DNA of 55,897 bases from Blautia sp. BIOML-A1 (GCF_009883055.1 NZ_WWVR01000021.1:1-55897); one strand, 5' to 3'; shown: positions 1 to 9,036, counted from the stretch's first letter. Translations and numbers: made by a program. The notes: generated from the letters alone by a model not told the origin.

Positions 1-75
1 TGTTTTTTCTATCTGCACACGTTGTTCTGCATTTGGATAGATTCTTATTTTTACTGCCCGGTTTATTTTCCTCAC
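1..75 (-). CDS. tnpB: IS200/IS605-family TnpB, N-terminal fragment cut by the window edge
   Basis: Reading leftwards from a GTG at 75, the frame gives 25 residues that include VKIRIYPNAEQRVQIEKT. This matches the helix-turn-helix start of TnpB/OrfB proteins (typically K.RIYPN..Q...I..TFG). TnpB is the RNA-guided RuvC-type nuclease of IS200/IS605 elements and the ancestor of Cas12. Only the first domain is inside the window, so catalytic residues cannot be checked. The start is inferred from the family pattern; the ribosome site is weak (AGAGG just upstream). A promoter-like pair lies about 60 bp upstream. The family call rests on this short motif alone. Confidence 0.6.
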   Translation of the reverse strand, partial: MRKINRAVKIRIYPNAEQRVQIEKT

Positions 76-136
76 CTCTTATTTCTATATGTTGATAAAT
101 GATTTCAATCATTGCTTTTGAACATCTTGTTCTTTT

Positions 137-165
137 ATTATAATACAAAACCGCCACCAGAACAA
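137..165 (-). promoter_or_regulatory. Promoter-like pair upstream of the tnpB start
   Basis: On the minus strand TATAAT (137-142) is preceded after 17 bp by TTGTTC (160-165). An inverted repeat AATGATT/AATCATT lies between it and the tnpB start and could be the left-end hairpin of an IS200/IS605 element. Confidence 0.4.
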
Positions 166-197
166 GTGTTTCTTCTCTTTATTTACAAGATTCTTTT

Positions 198-274
198 GAG
201 CATTTATGCTCAGAGCCACAATTCATCTCACTACCTGAAGAGGTAGGAGAATTCTTGCTAAGCTTTGTTAAAGC
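198..274 (-). other. IS200/IS605 right-end / omega-RNA-like segment
   Basis: The minus strand contains GCTTTAACAAAGC (274-262), then AGCAAGAATTCTCC, then a hairpin CTACCT-CTTC-AGGTAG (246-231), then a GAGCAT/ATGCTC hairpin (211-198). From memory, a short stem, GCAAGAAT and a C-rich/G-rich hairpin form the usual 3' end of TnpB-associated guide-RNA scaffolds and IS605 right ends. No tnpB reading frame precedes it here, so this would be a solitary end. The hairpins are seen; the family assignment is inference. The rest of 76-525 holds no convincing gene. Confidence 0.4.
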
Positions 275-487
275 GGATCTTATTTATTTTATTAGTACAA
301 TAAAATTGAGGCATTCCACACGTAATGATATGACGTAGAAAAACATCTGATTCACCCTTCCCATTCATGGCAGCAAGTCTGTGTTTGAAGTGCAACCAGA
401 AATTGAAAAAAATAACCTGAAGATATAGACTATACTCACACCAAACCAAAATCCGAATAATTTTTATTACAAAACTTTATGATTTCA

Positions 488-496
488 TGGTATACT
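488..496 (+). promoter_or_regulatory. Extended -10 promoter of the secreted Asp/Ser/Thr-rich protein
   Basis: TGGTATACT (488-496) is an extended -10 element. No good -35 is visible. The ribosome site GAAGGA follows at 516-521. Confidence 0.45.
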
Positions 497-531
497 TATG
501 AAAAACAGATATGAAGAAGGAATGAGTGATT

Positions 532-1092
532 ATGAGATACAAAGACGAGATAAGGATCGGGGTCATGGCGGCATGCTTCTGCTGTGTGATGGTTCTGATT
601 TACGCAGCCGTCCCCAAGGATGTCAGTGTCCTTAAGGCACGCAGCACTAGTACATTTAAGGAGGCGCCGGAAACTGCTGCCGAGGCACAGGCACAGGCAG
701 AGTCTGACGCCGAGGATACCGGATTTACTATCTATTCCCAGGACAGCAATTATGACTACGATACTTCTTCGGATACCGCTGCCTCTGACAGCACTCAGGA
801 TACCACCACTACGGATCCTGCCCCGGACACGACAGACACTTCCCAGTCTTCGGATCCGTCTTACGACAGCACTGCTTCCGGTGACTATGCCAACGAGGAC
901 AGTGATTCCGGTGATTATGATACTTCCGATCAGATCACATATCCGACAGAAGATTCTACTGATGGCACGCAGGATACCGATACTTCTGGAGATGCTTCCG
1001 GTGATACTCAGATCGATTATGATACCGGTGGTTCGGATTCCGATTCTGAGCTTTTTAATGAAAATCTGGTCCAGGAAGAAACTTACTATTAA
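532..1092 (+). CDS. Secreted or membrane-anchored Asp/Ser/Thr-rich low-complexity protein
   Basis: The N-terminus is basic (MRYKDEIRIG) and followed by one hydrophobic segment, about residues 8-26, that would act as an uncleaved signal anchor. The rest, about 150 residues, is almost entirely D, S, T, E, Q, G and Y in irregular short repeats (DTSSDTAASDS, TQDTTTTDPAPDTTDT), an acidic disordered tail of the kind seen on cell-surface proteins. The GAAGGA ribosome site at 516-521 suits the ATG at 532 (spacing 10) better than an in-frame GTG at 526. The gene has its own promoter and a terminator right behind it, so it is a single-gene unit. No family is recognised. The long antisense frame is a shadow of its repetitive composition. 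Confidence 0.65.
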   Translation: MRYKDEIRIGVMAACFCCVMVLIYAAVPKDVSVLKARSTSTFKEAPETAAEAQAQAESDAEDTGFTIYSQDSNYDYDTSSDTAASDSTQDTTTTDPAPDTTDTSQSSDPSYDSTASGDYANEDSDSGDYDTSDQITYPTEDSTDGTQDTDTSGDASGDTQIDYDTGGSDSDSELFNENLVQEETYY

Positions 1093-1107
1093 GATTTCCA
1101 CAGACCT

Positions 1108-1160
1108 AAGAAATGGCAGGTATGATCTCTATAATGAGAAACATATCTGCCATTTCTTTA
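1108..1160. terminator. Bidirectional hairpin terminator
   Basis: AAGAAATGGCAGGTATG pairs with CATATCTGCCATTTCTT across a short A+T-rich loop and is followed by T-rich sequence on the plus strand. It sits between the convergent ends of the secreted protein gene and dus. Confidence 0.75.
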
Positions 1161-2117
1161 TCTTATTAAATTTCCTGGATCAAACACCGCACTTTCACTG
1201 CCAAACAGTTCCATCACGGCACTTTCATATACCACGCATTTCTCGCTCTTTTTGATCTTTTTGAGATATTTCTTGTTATCCGAAAACAGTGGTGCCATAT
1301 AAAACCAGAGTTCTTTCATCTTGAAGAGCACGTTCCGGTCTCCGGAAACCTCCTCGCGGTAAGTATGATATACCAGATCGTGAAATTTCCGGAATTCTGA
1401 CTTCGTAAGTTTTTCTCCACCACGAAGTTCTCTTGCAAGAGCCGGGTCTGCCAGCACTCCCCGGCCTGTCATAACAGCTCCCAGCTCCGGAAATTTCTCA
1501 CGGATTCTCCGATAATCTTCTACACAAAAAATATCCCCATTATAACAGACCGGATTTCTGCTTTGGACAAAGGCTTCTGCAAAGGCAGAAAGATTTGGCG
1601 TGTTTTTGTAAAAATCCTTCTGCACCCTTGGATGGATGATCAGTTCTTCCAGAGGAAACTTATTATATACTTTCATCAGTTCAGAAAATTCCGAGGCATC
1701 CTCCATTCCCAGGCGGGTTTTTACCGAAATCTTCATATCGCACTTCTCAAAAACAGTATCCAGGAATCGTTCCAGTTCCCCTGGATCTTCGAGAAAGCCC
1801 GCGCCGCAGCCCTTGGTCACAACCGTTTTTGACGGACAGCCTAAGTTCAGATTGACTTCCCTGTAACCATATTCCTTAAGAAGCTCCACTGTGCGGATAA
1901 AATCCTCTGCCTTTCTTGTAAGGATCTGCGGAACAGCATACATTCCCTTATTATTCTCCGGCAGCAGGTCTTTCTTTTCTCTCCCGCTTAAGTTCAAATT
2001 CTGTTTCGCACGGATAAACGGAATGAAATATTTGTCAAAGCCATCGAAGCAGGTAAAAAGAGCCTTTCGATATACATAATTTGTAATCCCCTCTAACGGG
2101 GCAAGATAAATCTTCAT
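1158..2117 (-). CDS. dus: tRNA-dihydrouridine synthase
   Basis: Flavin enzyme that reduces specific uridines of tRNA to dihydrouridine. The 319-residue protein opens with MKIYLAPLEGITN, the usual Dus start (PLxGxTN), has the catalytic cysteine in NLGCPSKTV (about Cys94) followed by a glycine-rich loop GCGAGF, and the VKTRLGM motif. The start at 2117 is chosen because translation from further upstream adds residues not seen in the family, and GGAAGAG lies at proper distance. Its ATG overlaps the miaB stop by 4 bp (ATGA), so the two tRNA-modification genes are translationally coupled. Which uridine it modifies cannot be told from sequence. Confidence 0.93.
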   Translation of the reverse strand: MKIYLAPLEGITNYVYRKALFTCFDGFDKYFIPFIRAKQNLNLSGREKKDLLPENNKGMYAVPQILTRKAEDFIRTVELLKEYGYREVNLNLGCPSKTVVTKGCGAGFLEDPGELERFLDTVFEKCDMKISVKTRLGMEDASEFSELMKVYNKFPLEELIIHPRVQKDFYKNTPNLSAFAEAFVQSRNPVCYNGDIFCVEDYRRIREKFPELGAVMTGRGVLADPALARELRGGEKLTKSEFRKFHDLVYHTYREEVSGDRNVLFKMKELWFYMAPLFSDNKKYLKKIKKSEKCVVYESAVMELFGSESAVFDPGNLIR

Positions 2118-3550
2118 TCGTTCTCTTCCAGGGTTCCCAGATAATAGAAACCTTTGCATTCATCAAGATGTACTTTGACATATTTGCCAAGAAGGGATTC
2201 ATCTCCTGCAAAATGTACCAGAAGATTATACTGGGTTCTTCCGGTGAAAATTCCCTTTTCCTTACTTTCTTCTTCTACAAGGACTTCCTGCACACTTCCC
2301 TCGAATCTGGAGGAACGTTTGCGTCCTTCGTTCTGTACCAGTGCCAGAAGGCGGTTAAATCTTTCTTTTGCCACGTCCTGCGGTACCTGATTCTCCATAG
2401 CTGCTGCCGGTGTATCACTTCGTTTGGAATACAGGAAGGTAAAGGCTGTGTCATATTCACATTTTGCGACAACGTCCAGAGTTTCCTGGAAGTCTTCTTC
2501 TGTCTCACCCGGGAAACCGACAATGATATCCGTAGTCAGAGAGATATCCGGGATTGCTGTGCGGATCCGCTCTACCAGATCCAGATACTTCTCTTTGTCA
2601 TAGCGGCGGTTCATTACCTTCAGAACACGGCTGCTGCCGGACTGGAGCGGAAGATGAAGGTGATGACAGATTTTTTTGCTCTTAGCCATGGTTTCGATCA
2701 GCTCATCGGAGAGATCCTTCGGATGAGAGGTCATAAAGCGGATTCTCTTAAGACCTTCAATATCCTCCAGCATTTCCAGAAGCTGTGCAAATGTAACCGG
2801 ATTTTCCAGAGTCTTTCCATAAGAGTTTACGTTCTGACCAAGGAGCATAACCTCAGAGACACCATCTGCAGCCAGACGCTTTACTTCTTTGATGATAGCC
2901 TCCGGCTCGCGGCTTCGTTCACGTCCGCGGACATACGGCACAATACAGTAGCTGCAGAAGTTGTTGCATCCAAACATGATATTAACACCGGATTTAAAGG
3001 TATAATTTCGTTCTGTAGGAAGGTCTTCCACAATCTGGTCTGTTCCCTCCCAGATATCTACAATCTGCTGCTCAGACTGCTGCATTTCATAAAAGAGCTC
3101 AGCAAATTTAAAAATGTTGTGCGTACCAAAAACAAGGTTTACAAATGGATAGGTCTTCCTGATCTTCTCCACAACATGTGGCTCCTGCATCATACAGCCA
3201 AAAAGCACGATCTGCATATCCGGGTTCTTGTCCTTCAGGCTGTGAAGATGTCCGAGTCTTCCATAAACCTTAAGGTTTGCATTCTCACGTACCGTACAGG
3301 TATTGTAGATCACCACATCGGCATCCTCGCTATCCTGTCTGTGATATCCGATCTCGTCCATGATCCCGGCCACAACCTCAGACTGTTTCTCGTTCATCTG
3401 GCATCCGAAGGTGGTCAGACAATAAGTAAGAGGGCGTCCAAGTGTGTTGGATTTCTGTGCACTAAGAGTCTGTGCCAGTTCGATAAAAGAATTCTGGCGT
3501 GCAGTTTCTTCGGCAGTCATTGTATTTGTTTTCTGTGATTCTTTTGTCAT
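2114..3550 (-). CDS. miaB: tRNA-2-methylthio-N6-dimethylallyladenosine synthase MiaB
   Basis: Radical SAM methylthiotransferase that converts i6A37 to ms2i6A37 in tRNAs reading UNN codons. The 478-residue protein shows the N-terminal UPF0004 domain with three iron-sulfur cysteines (TTFGCQMN about Cys50, YNTCTVREN about Cys85, LFGCMMQ about Cys119), the radical SAM CX3CX2C motif (GCNNFCSYC, Cys195/199/202) and a C-terminal TRAM domain. The ATG at 3550 is preceded by TAAGGAG with 6-bp spacing. Longer upstream readings run into non-coding DNA that includes the intergenic repeat. It forms a two-gene unit with dus downstream. Confidence 0.96.
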   Translation of the reverse strand: MTKESQKTNTMTAEETARQNSFIELAQTLSAQKSNTLGRPLTYCLTTFGCQMNEKQSEVVAGIMDEIGYHRQDSEDADVVIYNTCTVRENANLKVYGRLGHLHSLKDKNPDMQIVLFGCMMQEPHVVEKIRKTYPFVNLVFGTHNIFKFAELFYEMQQSEQQIVDIWEGTDQIVEDLPTERNYTFKSGVNIMFGCNNFCSYCIVPYVRGRERSREPEAIIKEVKRLAADGVSEVMLLGQNVNSYGKTLENPVTFAQLLEMLEDIEGLKRIRFMTSHPKDLSDELIETMAKSKKICHHLHLPLQSGSSRVLKVMNRRYDKEKYLDLVERIRTAIPDISLTTDIIVGFPGETEEDFQETLDVVAKCEYDTAFTFLYSKRSDTPAAAMENQVPQDVAKERFNRLLALVQNEGRKRSSRFEGSVQEVLVEEESKEKGIFTGRTQYNLLVHFAGDESLLGKYVKVHLDECKGFYYLGTLEENE

Positions 3551-3640
3551 TTGATAACTCCTTATCCATATACAGGTCGTACACCGGTTCGACCTGAATG
3601 TATTCTGTTTATGCATCTGCAATTCTTGTTGAAACTGTTC

Positions 3641-3697
3641 GTAACTATTCAGAAGGTGGCATTTTTCCTTATAACTGTGAAGATACTGAACAGTTAT
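3641..3697. mobile_element. MITE-like palindromic element, 57 bp (copy 1)
   Basis: GTAACTATTCAGAAGG at the left end and CTGAACAGTTAT at the right end enclose an inner TAACTGTGAAGATAC arm. Same family as the elements at 9268, 13287, 14258, 17569, 23263 and 33758. It lies 41 bp beyond the stop of the M14-like gene. No clear target duplication remains. Confidence 0.75.
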
Positions 3698-3738
3698 CTG
3701 TATTTTACAAAAAAATCGGAATATGTGCAAGCGTTATA

Positions 3739-4635
3739 TCAAAGAGAAAACAGGTACTCAAGCGGAAGCGTATGGATCTTCCGGTACTCGTTCTGTCTCT
3801 GTTCCTCCTTATCCTCGCTTTCTTCTTTCAGTGTTTCAATCCGAAACGATGGTTTATGACAGATTTCTGCATAAAACTGCTCGGGTGAACCGCTTCCCGG
3901 ACGACCGGCAACAGAAAAATCTCCCTGTCCCGCCGGCAGATTGTCCATATAGTAGCTGCTGCATTTCTGCAGATGTCTGGCCAGACGATAGCTTTTCTGG
4001 TTCGCGGCAAAGGATCGGGACTGTTTAAAGTACAGAATGCGATTCCTGAAATGATTGAATGACAGAAGTCCGCTGCTTGGATATTCCTGAAAGATACGGA
4101 TCAGCGCCTTTGTTTCATTTTCACTTGCAGGCTGCTGCATGACCTGTCTGCGCTGATAGTACTGCGTAGGAAAATTTTTGCGTAAATCTATCCCTCGTCC
4201 ATTTCCCGTATATTCTTTTGCCGGAATTTCCTGCATCCGAAGCATCTGCCGATAGATCGGATTGCGGATCGCCTGAAAATCCCTTTCATAAATCTCATAC
4301 CCATCCGGATTCAGAAGAGGGATGAAACACAGTCGCCACTTATCTAAAGCCTCCCTGACATCGTAGATTTCTTCTATCTTCCATCCGCTTTCCCAGGCTT
4401 TGGTATATTCCTGGATCATCCGAATCAGAAACTTCGGTGTCTGCCTGTCCGGGCCGGTAAGCCCCGAAAGACAAAAAATACAGCTATTTCCTTTTCCAAG
4501 TTCTATCATGGGGATCATTCTTTCATCGTGACTCTTTCCGATGATCCGAAACTGTGCGATCTGGCGGTAACGCTGAGACATCTCCCACATTTCATAATAA
4601 AGATCTTCATATGTACAGGAACGTGTATCTGGCAT
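3739..4635 (-). CDS. Peptidase M14 (zinc carboxypeptidase)-like protein with lost zinc ligands
   Basis: The fold markers of M14 carboxypeptidases are in order: LLNPDGYEIY (108-116), GRGIDLRKNFP (147-157), SENETKAL (171-178) and the segment holding the catalytic glutamate, FRIETL (Glu267). But the zinc-binding HxxE is replaced by TGPD (residues 60-63 in SGLTGPDRQTP), and the third ligand region reads SFNHFRNRILYF, with Asn194 where His is expected unless the alignment slips by one to His195. It therefore looks like a non-catalytic relative or a strongly diverged enzyme. No signal peptide is seen, suggesting a cytoplasmic role. GGAGGG at proper distance supports the ATG at 4635. Family assignment good, function unknown. 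Confidence 0.75.
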   Translation of the reverse strand: MPDTRSCTYEDLYYEMWEMSQRYRQIAQFRIIGKSHDERMIPMIELGKGNSCIFCLSGLTGPDRQTPKFLIRMIQEYTKAWESGWKIEEIYDVREALDKWRLCFIPLLNPDGYEIYERDFQAIRNPIYRQMLRMQEIPAKEYTGNGRGIDLRKNFPTQYYQRRQVMQQPASENETKALIRIFQEYPSSGLLSFNHFRNRILYFKQSRSFAANQKSYRLARHLQKCSSYYMDNLPAGQGDFSVAGRPGSGSPEQFYAEICHKPSFRIETLKEESEDKEEQRQNEYRKIHTLPLEYLFSL

Positions 4636-4709
4636 AATCTTTTCCCTCCATTTCTTGTAAAAAAACTTTATCCAGAATCATGTATCTGCCCTGTATTAAT
4701 ATATGAAAA

Positions 4710-4734
4710 GAGGCAGGTCAAAAGAACCTGCCTC
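4710..4734. terminator. Terminator of the surface protein gene
   Basis: Perfect 9-bp stem GAGGCAGGT/ACCTGCCTC with a 7-nt loop, A-run on the left and on the right, so a T-run follows in either direction. Placed 27 bp after the surface protein stop on the minus strand. Confidence 0.85.
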
Positions 4735-4761
4735 CAAAAAAATATTCAGTTTTGTACATTA

Positions 4762-6990
4762 TCAGATATCTTTTTTACGTTTACGGATCAGGATATAGCC
4801 TCCTGCCAGCAGTGAGAGTGCTGCCAGTGCCACCATGGCTCCGATCGGAGATTCATCGAGAGTAGAAACTGCTGACTTGGAACTGGAGCCGCCATCCTTC
4901 TCTGATGCTGCTTCCGTTGCAGTCAGCTCGGCATCTGTCTTATCACCACTGCCGCTTCCGTCTCCGCCTCCACCAGAACCATTATCGCCTGCAGCTCCGG
5001 TCGGAGTTACTGTAAGATCCTCCGGAGAAAGCTTCTGTGAACTGAACTGTGTCTTCACAGACTCAATCACATCTGTATCCTGCCATTCTGATCCATTGTA
5101 AATCTGTTTCTTGAAGAATACATAGATGTTGTAAGTCTTGGCATCTGCAATACCCTTCGGGGAACCGATCCTGAATGTGGTATTCTTCTCACCTGATTTC
5201 GTAGGATTCTCTGAAAGACTCCAGTACATCGGAATCCATCTCTCATCCCCGGAAACATATGGCTTCTCGTCATTCTGTCCTGCACCTGTTACGCTGAATT
5301 CATAGAAAGTGCCAGGAGTGAATTTCAGTGGATTCTCCAGACCTGTGATCGTACTCTTAGTAACCGCATAGGTACGTGCCGGACGAGTAGATGTAGTTGC
5401 CGCACCCGGACGTTTCTTCTTAAAGGATGCGGTATTTAATTTAAAAATACTCATCTTGGCCTTGCCAGAATCAGGTTTCGCACAGACAACCAGCCAGGTA
5501 TCTGCCTCCGGAACATTCTCTGCCTTAACGGTAAAACTTGTGTTTGCTTTCGCTACGTTTGTGGCACGACTTGCATCATACATGTTCTGGATCACCTTTG
5601 TATCAGTATCTGCATCTACAAAGAAGTAATACCATTTGCAGTGCTGTGTGGTAGACATCTGCAGGGAAACTGTTGTATGATCTGTCCATTTCAGTGAACC
5701 ACTCTTATACTTCAGGAAAGAAGGTGTCTTGGTTGGGGTCACTGTCGGCTTCGTTGTCGGTTTTGCTGTCGTAGTTGGCTTAACAGACGGACTTACCGAC
5801 GGGCTCACGGATGGACTCACGGACGGCTCTGTTGCTTTCTTTTTAAGTGTTGCTTTGTTTGTCTCTGTATCTGGATTCAATATATATTCCTCTGTATCAT
5901 AACTGAATTGTTCTGCCACAGTTTTAAAATCTACAACTGTCACACCCTCTGCCACGGCAAGTACCTCTGTACCCTCTGCCGCACCGGCATGGGTGAAAGA
6001 AATATCAGAACCGGTAAGTTCATCTGTGATAACAAACTCCGCTGTCCCATCCAGATATACGTTTGCCTGTGCATCACCGATCTTATTATCCTTCACTGCG
6101 ACAGTTCCCTGAACGCAAACAGCTGAATCACTGTAGACAGCACCTTTGGCACCGGTGTTTCCGGTGATCGTGCCGCCTGCCAGAACAATCTGTCCGCCTG
6201 TACAGTTGACAGCCGCACCGTCTGCACTGCTGATGTTTCCGCTGAGCACTACATTGGAAAATAATCCAAAGCTTCCACTGTCACTCACGTTGACGATAGA
6301 GCCTTCTGCTGTCACCGCTGCATCCGTAAATGCACCGCTGACTGTCAGGCTGCCTCCGTCCTTTGTTTCAAATGACAGGGAACTGTTCTCACCGGATACC
6401 TTAAACATATCTCCGGTAAAGGAATCTGTCTCTCGGGCAATGGAGATATCTCCAACTGCACAGATGGAGATTTTCCTGCCGGATACGTTAACTGTAGATG
6501 ATAAGGCAATCGGCTTGGAAACTTCGATCACTGTAGCAGATGACTCCGCTGTTGCGGCCTTTGCTGCATCTATCGCCTCCTGAAGGCTGTTATAATATTT
6601 CGGTGTGACATTTCCATCTGCATCAACTTCATTAATCGCAATTCCGGTGTCGGTCTGCTCCTCAGCCGGTGCTTCAGTCGGTTCTTTGTTCTCCTCCGTT
6701 GTCTCAGCCGGGGTTTCTGTTTCCTGCTTCTCTTCCTGTGCAGGCTCGGCCGGTGCTTCTGCAGGATTGGACTCAGCTGGTGCTTCCGCCGGCTGCTCTG
6801 CAGGTGCCTCAGTCGGTTCTTTATTCTCCTCTGCTGGCTGTTCTTCTGCCGCAGATTCCTCTGTATTCTCACCAGCTCCAAGATCTCCTGCTTCTTCTGC
6901 CGCAGTATCTGCCGCCATTGCAGTAACCGGTACTCCTCCGGCTGCAAGTGCTCCGGCCAGGATCATTGCATATAACTGTTTACGTCTCAA
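4762..6990 (-). CDS. Large secreted surface protein with beta-helix-like region and C-terminal membrane anchor
   Basis: A signal peptide (RRKQLYAMILAGALAAGG, cleavage likely after TAMA) leads into a Glu/Pro/Ala-rich region of near-repeats (EEQPAEENKEPTEAPAEQP and variants). Then come about 230 residues of short beta-strand repeats like right-handed beta-helix proteins (DGGSLTVSGAF, GGTITGNTGAKGAVYS), a Pro/Ser/Thr linker (SPSVSPSVSPSVKPTT), two probably globular modules, a glycine linker and a final membrane helix followed by RKRKKDI. No LPxTG motif is visible before the helix, where STLDESPIG stands. A GGGAGG site suits a TTG start at 6990; an in-frame ATG at 7005 has no good ribosome site. 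Function unknown; adhesion or glycan binding is only a guess. Confidence 0.8.
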   Translation of the reverse strand: MRRKQLYAMILAGALAAGGVPVTAMAADTAAEEAGDLGAGENTEESAAEEQPAEENKEPTEAPAEQPAEAPAESNPAEAPAEPAQEEKQETETPAETTEENKEPTEAPAEEQTDTGIAINEVDADGNVTPKYYNSLQEAIDAAKAATAESSATVIEVSKPIALSSTVNVSGRKISICAVGDISIARETDSFTGDMFKVSGENSSLSFETKDGGSLTVSGAFTDAAVTAEGSIVNVSDSGSFGLFSNVVLSGNISSADGAAVNCTGGQIVLAGGTITGNTGAKGAVYSDSAVCVQGTVAVKDNKIGDAQANVYLDGTAEFVITDELTGSDISFTHAGAAEGTEVLAVAEGVTVVDFKTVAEQFSYDTEEYILNPDTETNKATLKKKATEPSVSPSVSPSVSPSVKPTTTAKPTTKPTVTPTKTPSFLKYKSGSLKWTDHTTVSLQMSTTQHCKWYYFFVDADTDTKVIQNMYDASRATNVAKANTSFTVKAENVPEADTWLVVCAKPDSGKAKMSIFKLNTASFKKKRPGAATTSTRPARTYAVTKSTITGLENPLKFTPGTFYEFSVTGAGQNDEKPYVSGDERWIPMYWSLSENPTKSGEKNTTFRIGSPKGIADAKTYNIYVFFKKQIYNGSEWQDTDVIESVKTQFSSQKLSPEDLTVTPTGAAGDNGSGGGGDGSGSGDKTDAELTATEAASEKDGGSSSKSAVSTLDESPIGAMVALAALSLLAGGYILIRKRKKDI

Positions 6991-7122
6991 TTTAAATCCT
7001 CCCATGTGTCTTCATTTCACAATCACAAATATGTAAACTTCGTATTGTCGATTGTAAATAAATATGCAGCATCGTCAAAACGCTTCTTTTCAGTTAAAGT
7101 TTGTAATAATAAACTGTATTTC

Positions 7123-7151
7123 ATTATACACACGCCTCTGTGAAATGTCAA
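7123..7151 (-). promoter_or_regulatory. Consensus sigma-A promoter of the surface protein gene
   Basis: Minus strand TTGACA (7151-7146), 17 bp, TATAAT (7128-7123): a perfect consensus, leaving a leader of about 125 nt before the start codon. Confidence 0.85.
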
Positions 7152-7198
7152 ATCAACGATGCCTGTTTCCGGTCATTATCGTTCGACCTTTTTTGCCT

Positions 7199-8449
7199 TT
7201 ACTGTCGAATCTGGCCGTTTCCATAGATAATGTATTTGGTTGTTGTCAAAGCAAGGAGACCCATAGGACCTCTCGCATGAAGTTTCTGTGTACTGATCCC
7301 GATCTCAGCTCCATAACCAAATTCAAATCCGTCTGTGAATCTGGTAGAAGCGTTTACATATACTGCTGCCGCATCTACCTCATCCAGGAATTTCTGTGCA
7401 TTCGTGTAATTCTCTGTGATGATCGCCTCAGAATGGCCTGTGTTATATTGATTAATATGTGCGATTGCTTCCTCTACATTATGCACAACCTTGATCGAAA
7501 GAATGTAATCCAGATATTCCGTTCCCCAGTCTTCCTCTGTCGCAGAAACCGCACCCGGCATCAGTTCTTTTGATTCCTTATCGGCACGCATTTCGACATG
7601 CTTCTCTTTCAGCTTCTCTGCAAGAACCGGAAGAAGTTTTTCTTTCACATTTTCATGGACCAGAAGCGATTCACAGGCATTGCAGACACCGACTCTCTGC
7701 GTCTTGGCATTCATGATGATATTGACCGCCATCGTAAGATCTGCACTCTCATCTACATAAATGTGGCAGTTTCCGGTTCCGGTCTCGATCACCGGGATGG
7801 TGCTCTGGTTTACCACTGCCTTGATAAGTCCTCTTCCACCTCTCGGGATCAGAACATCGACATATTCATTCATTTTCATGAATTCTGCTGCCGTTTCACG
7901 GGAGGTATCCTCAATAAGCTGGATGGCATCTTCTGTCACTCCATGAGAACGTAAGGTTTCTCTGATGCAGTCCACGATTGCCTTATTTGAATGAATTGCG
8001 TCACTGCCGCCTTTGAGAATTACAACATTTCCTGTCTTGAAACAAAGACCAAACGCATCTGCCGTAACATTCGGACGTGCCTCATAGATGATTCCCACAA
8101 CACCAAGCGGAACTCTTTTCTGCCCGATCAGAAGACCGTTCGGGCGTTTTTTCATTCCTGTTACCTCACCGATCGGATCCTCCAGGGAAACGAGCTGGCG
8201 AAGTCCCTCTGCCATTCCCTCGATTCTTTCCTTTGTGAGGAGAAGACGATCCACCAGACCTTCCGGCATCTGATTCTCTCGTCCGTGTGCGACATCGACT
8301 GCATTTGCTTTAAGCAGCTGTTCGGTACACTCTACAAGATGCTCTGCCACAGCCTCAAGGACCTCATTCTTCTTGTTTGTTGTTATGTTTCGAAGCTCTG
8401 TCTCAGCTTTTTTGGCGTTTTTTCCAAGCTGCAGTAACCTTTCATTCAT
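7199..8449 (-). CDS. proA: Gamma-glutamyl phosphate reductase
   Basis: Second step of proline synthesis: NADPH-dependent reduction of gamma-glutamyl phosphate to glutamate semialdehyde. The 416-residue protein has the aldehyde dehydrogenase-like pattern of Pro[32 protein letters not shown], and the active-site cysteine in [20 protein letters not shown] is 8 bp before the ATG at 8449 and too close to the in-frame TTG six bases earlier. It is the last gene of the operon that holds proB, DUF896 and fthC; no strong terminator is seen behind it. Confidence 0.96.
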   Translation of the reverse strand: MNERLLQLGKNAKKAETELRNITTNKKNEVLEAVAEHLVECTEQLLKANAVDVAHGRENQMPEGLVDRLLLTKERIEGMAEGLRQLVSLEDPIGEVTGMKKRPNGLLIGQKRVPLGVVGIIYEARPNVTADAFGLCFKTGNVVILKGGSDAIHSNKAIVDCIRETLRSHGVTEDAIQLIEDTSRETAAEFMKMNEYVDVLIPRGGRGLIKAVVNQSTIPVIETGTGNCHIYVDESADLTMAVNIIMNAKTQRVGVCNACESLLVHENVKEKLLPVLAEKLKEKHVEMRADKESKELMPGAVSATEEDWGTEYLDYILSIKVVHNVEEAIAHINQYNTGHSEAIITENYTNAQKFLDEVDAAAVYVNASTRFTDGFEFGYGAEIGISTQKLHARGPMGLLALTTTKYIIYGNGQIRQ

Positions 8450-8478
8450 GGCCAAAACCTCCTTCGGAAATATGTCTT

Positions 8479-9036
8479 TTATTTTGTAAGTGAATAGATT
8501 GTATTTTCGGTAACGATAAACTCCGGAGAAATATCCGTCGGTTCCGTCGGAACAGAGGGCAGAATCTGGAATTCAAAAGCCACAGCCACCCTCTTTATCA
8601 TCGGATGCTTCTCAAGAAAGCGGTCATAAAAGCCACCTCCATAGCCTACCCTGTGGTTCTGCGGATCAAATGCCACTCCCGGCATGATCATCATGGCATC
8701 CTCCCACTGAATGATCTCACCGCGTGCAGGTTCCGGGATCCCGAAGTATCCCTTCTCAAGCTGTGCAAAATCCGTCAGCTTATAAAATACCATATCCTGT
8801 CCGACAACCTTCGGAACCGCTACTTCCTTTCCCTGCTTCCATGCTTCTTCGATCATAAAACCAGTCATAACCTCATGATTGTAATCCGCATAGGCAAGGA
8901 TCCTCTGTGCATTTCGAAATTCAGGGAGTGCGGCCATTCTGGCTGCGATCTCACGGCTCCAGGTTTCCACCTGTTCATCGGTACATTCTTTTCTGAGCTT
9001 AAAAATCTGCTTTCTAATGAGTTTTTTTGTTTCCAT
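8479..9036 (-). CDS. 5-formyltetrahydrofolate cyclo-ligase
   Basis: ATP-dependent conversion of 5-formyl-THF to 5,10-methenyl-THF. The 185-residue protein has the N-terminal RKQIFKLR segment, the central EVAVPKV and the family signature [26 protein letters not shown]. The ATG at 9036 is chosen over an in-frame GTG at 9045 because AGGTG is 6 bp upstream of the ATG. It overlaps the DUF896 gene by 23 bp, indicating coupled translation between DUF896 and proA. Confidence 0.94.
   Translation of the reverse strand: METKKLIRKQIFKLRKECTDEQVETWSREIAARMAALPEFRNAQRILAYADYNHEVMTGFMIEEAWKQGKEVAVPKVVGQDMVFYKLTDFAQLEKGYFGIPEPARGEIIQWEDAMMIMPGVAFDPQNHRVGYGGGFYDRFLEKHPMIKRVAVAFEFQILPSVPTEPTDISPEFIVTENTIYSLTK

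Noticed and set aside
258..449. 63-codon minus-strand frame near the left edge
   Set aside because: No ribosome site and no similarity to IS200 TnpA; it overlaps the IS right-end-like segment.
496..1101. Long minus-strand frame opposite the secreted protein gene
   Set aside because: It is an artefact of the Asp/Ser/Thr-rich codons read in reverse (Ile/Arg/Gly repeats); no ribosome site and no recognisable fold.
2168..3538. 456-codon plus-strand frame across miaB
   Set aside because: Entirely antisense to miaB, which has all its cysteine motifs; the frame has no ribosome site or domain.
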